DNA of 26,778 bases from a virus: IMG/VR virus record IMGVR_UViG_3300030110_003875, positions 1 to 26,778 of that record. The stretch is one strand, 5' to 3'. The stretch's first letter is position 1. Each line of letters opens with the position of its first letter. The notes beneath the pieces are model-generated. The model was not told the origin of the DNA. It saw only the letters and a program-made list of their open reading frames with translations, and did not search any database. Of this stretch, positions 26,688 to 26,778 are shown in pieces. The position numbers were made by a program, and so were the translations under genes.

Positions 26688-26778
26688 ATGGCTCAACCAT
26701 CAAGTAGATCAACATTAATAGATTATTGCAAAAGGCAATTGGGTGCTCCATTGCTTGAGATTAATATTGCAGATGAAC
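26688..26778 (+). CDS. 13: Neck protein gp13 (partial, N-terminus)
   Basis: Thirty codons are visible before the window ends. The stretch TLIDYCKRQLGAPLLEINIA matches T4 gp13's ELKDVILRRLGAP-(I/V)-x-(N/E)-V-E-L segment near its N-terminus, with the R/K-x-L-G-A-P core at residues 16-21. gp13 closes the head-to-tail junction together with gp14 after DNA packaging; T4 gp13 is about 309 residues. Finding gp13 here fits the T4 order, in which gene 13 follows the fibre and whisker genes. The rest of the gene lies outside the window. Confidence 0.8.
   Translation, partial: MAQPSSRSTLIDYCKRQLGAPLLEINIADE

Noticed and set aside
26683-26690. TATAAATG as a late promoter for gp13
   Set aside because: It matches seven of eight bases, but it overlaps the gp13 start codon, so a transcript begun about a dozen bases downstream would lose the start.

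Overview
This window is an AT-rich, gap-free block of virion genes from a T4-like contractile-tailed phage. It is most likely a marine myovirus of the cyanophage or pelagiphage type. I base that on the baseplate-wedge gene order, on glycine/threonine-rich giant structural proteins full of 'VGIGTT'-like words, on a DUF4815-type protein, and on a T4-style late promoter. All credible genes are on the + strand. I see no tRNA, CRISPR array, insertion sequence or host metabolic gene. No gap between genes exceeds about 25 bases inside the window.

Layout: (1) bases 1-87 hold the probable tail end of an upstream gene and an exact TATAAATA late promoter at 59-66. (2) Bases 88-16200 encode three consecutive baseplate wedge proteins: gp25, gp6 and a giant gp7-like protein of 4591 residues. 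(3) A second AT-rich late-promoter-like site sits in the 18-base gap before gp8 (16219-17769). (4) A 2751-residue DUF4815-type tail/baseplate protein (17776-26031) follows, carrying a 142-residue Hint (intein-like) domain at residues 1757-1898. (5) A small coiled-coil protein and a 139-residue beta-rich protein follow, with overlapping ends. (6) The first 30 codons of the neck protein gp13 run off the right edge.

In T4, gp25, gp53, gp6, gp7, gp8, gp10 and gp11 form the baseplate wedges; gp9 to gp12 and the whiskers attach fibres; gp13 and gp14 form the neck. Here the 25-6-7-8 wedge set is intact, but the place of T4 genes 9 to 12/wac between 8 and 13 is taken by one giant protein plus two small ones. 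I infer that the DUF4815 protein and the huge additions to gp7 supply the peripheral baseplate and fibre functions.

Three things stand out. The Hint domain has the key self-cleavage residues but a lysine where a splicing intein needs Cys, Ser or Thr, and it sits inside a very basic Gly/Lys/Arg linker. The gp7 core looks split by about 2,300 residues of repeated modules and followed by about 2,000 more. At the DNA level, CCWGG (CCAGG/CCTGG) appears to be absent: all 23 Pro-Gly pairs I found use CCC-GGN or CCG-GGN although CCA and CCT are the usual proline codons.
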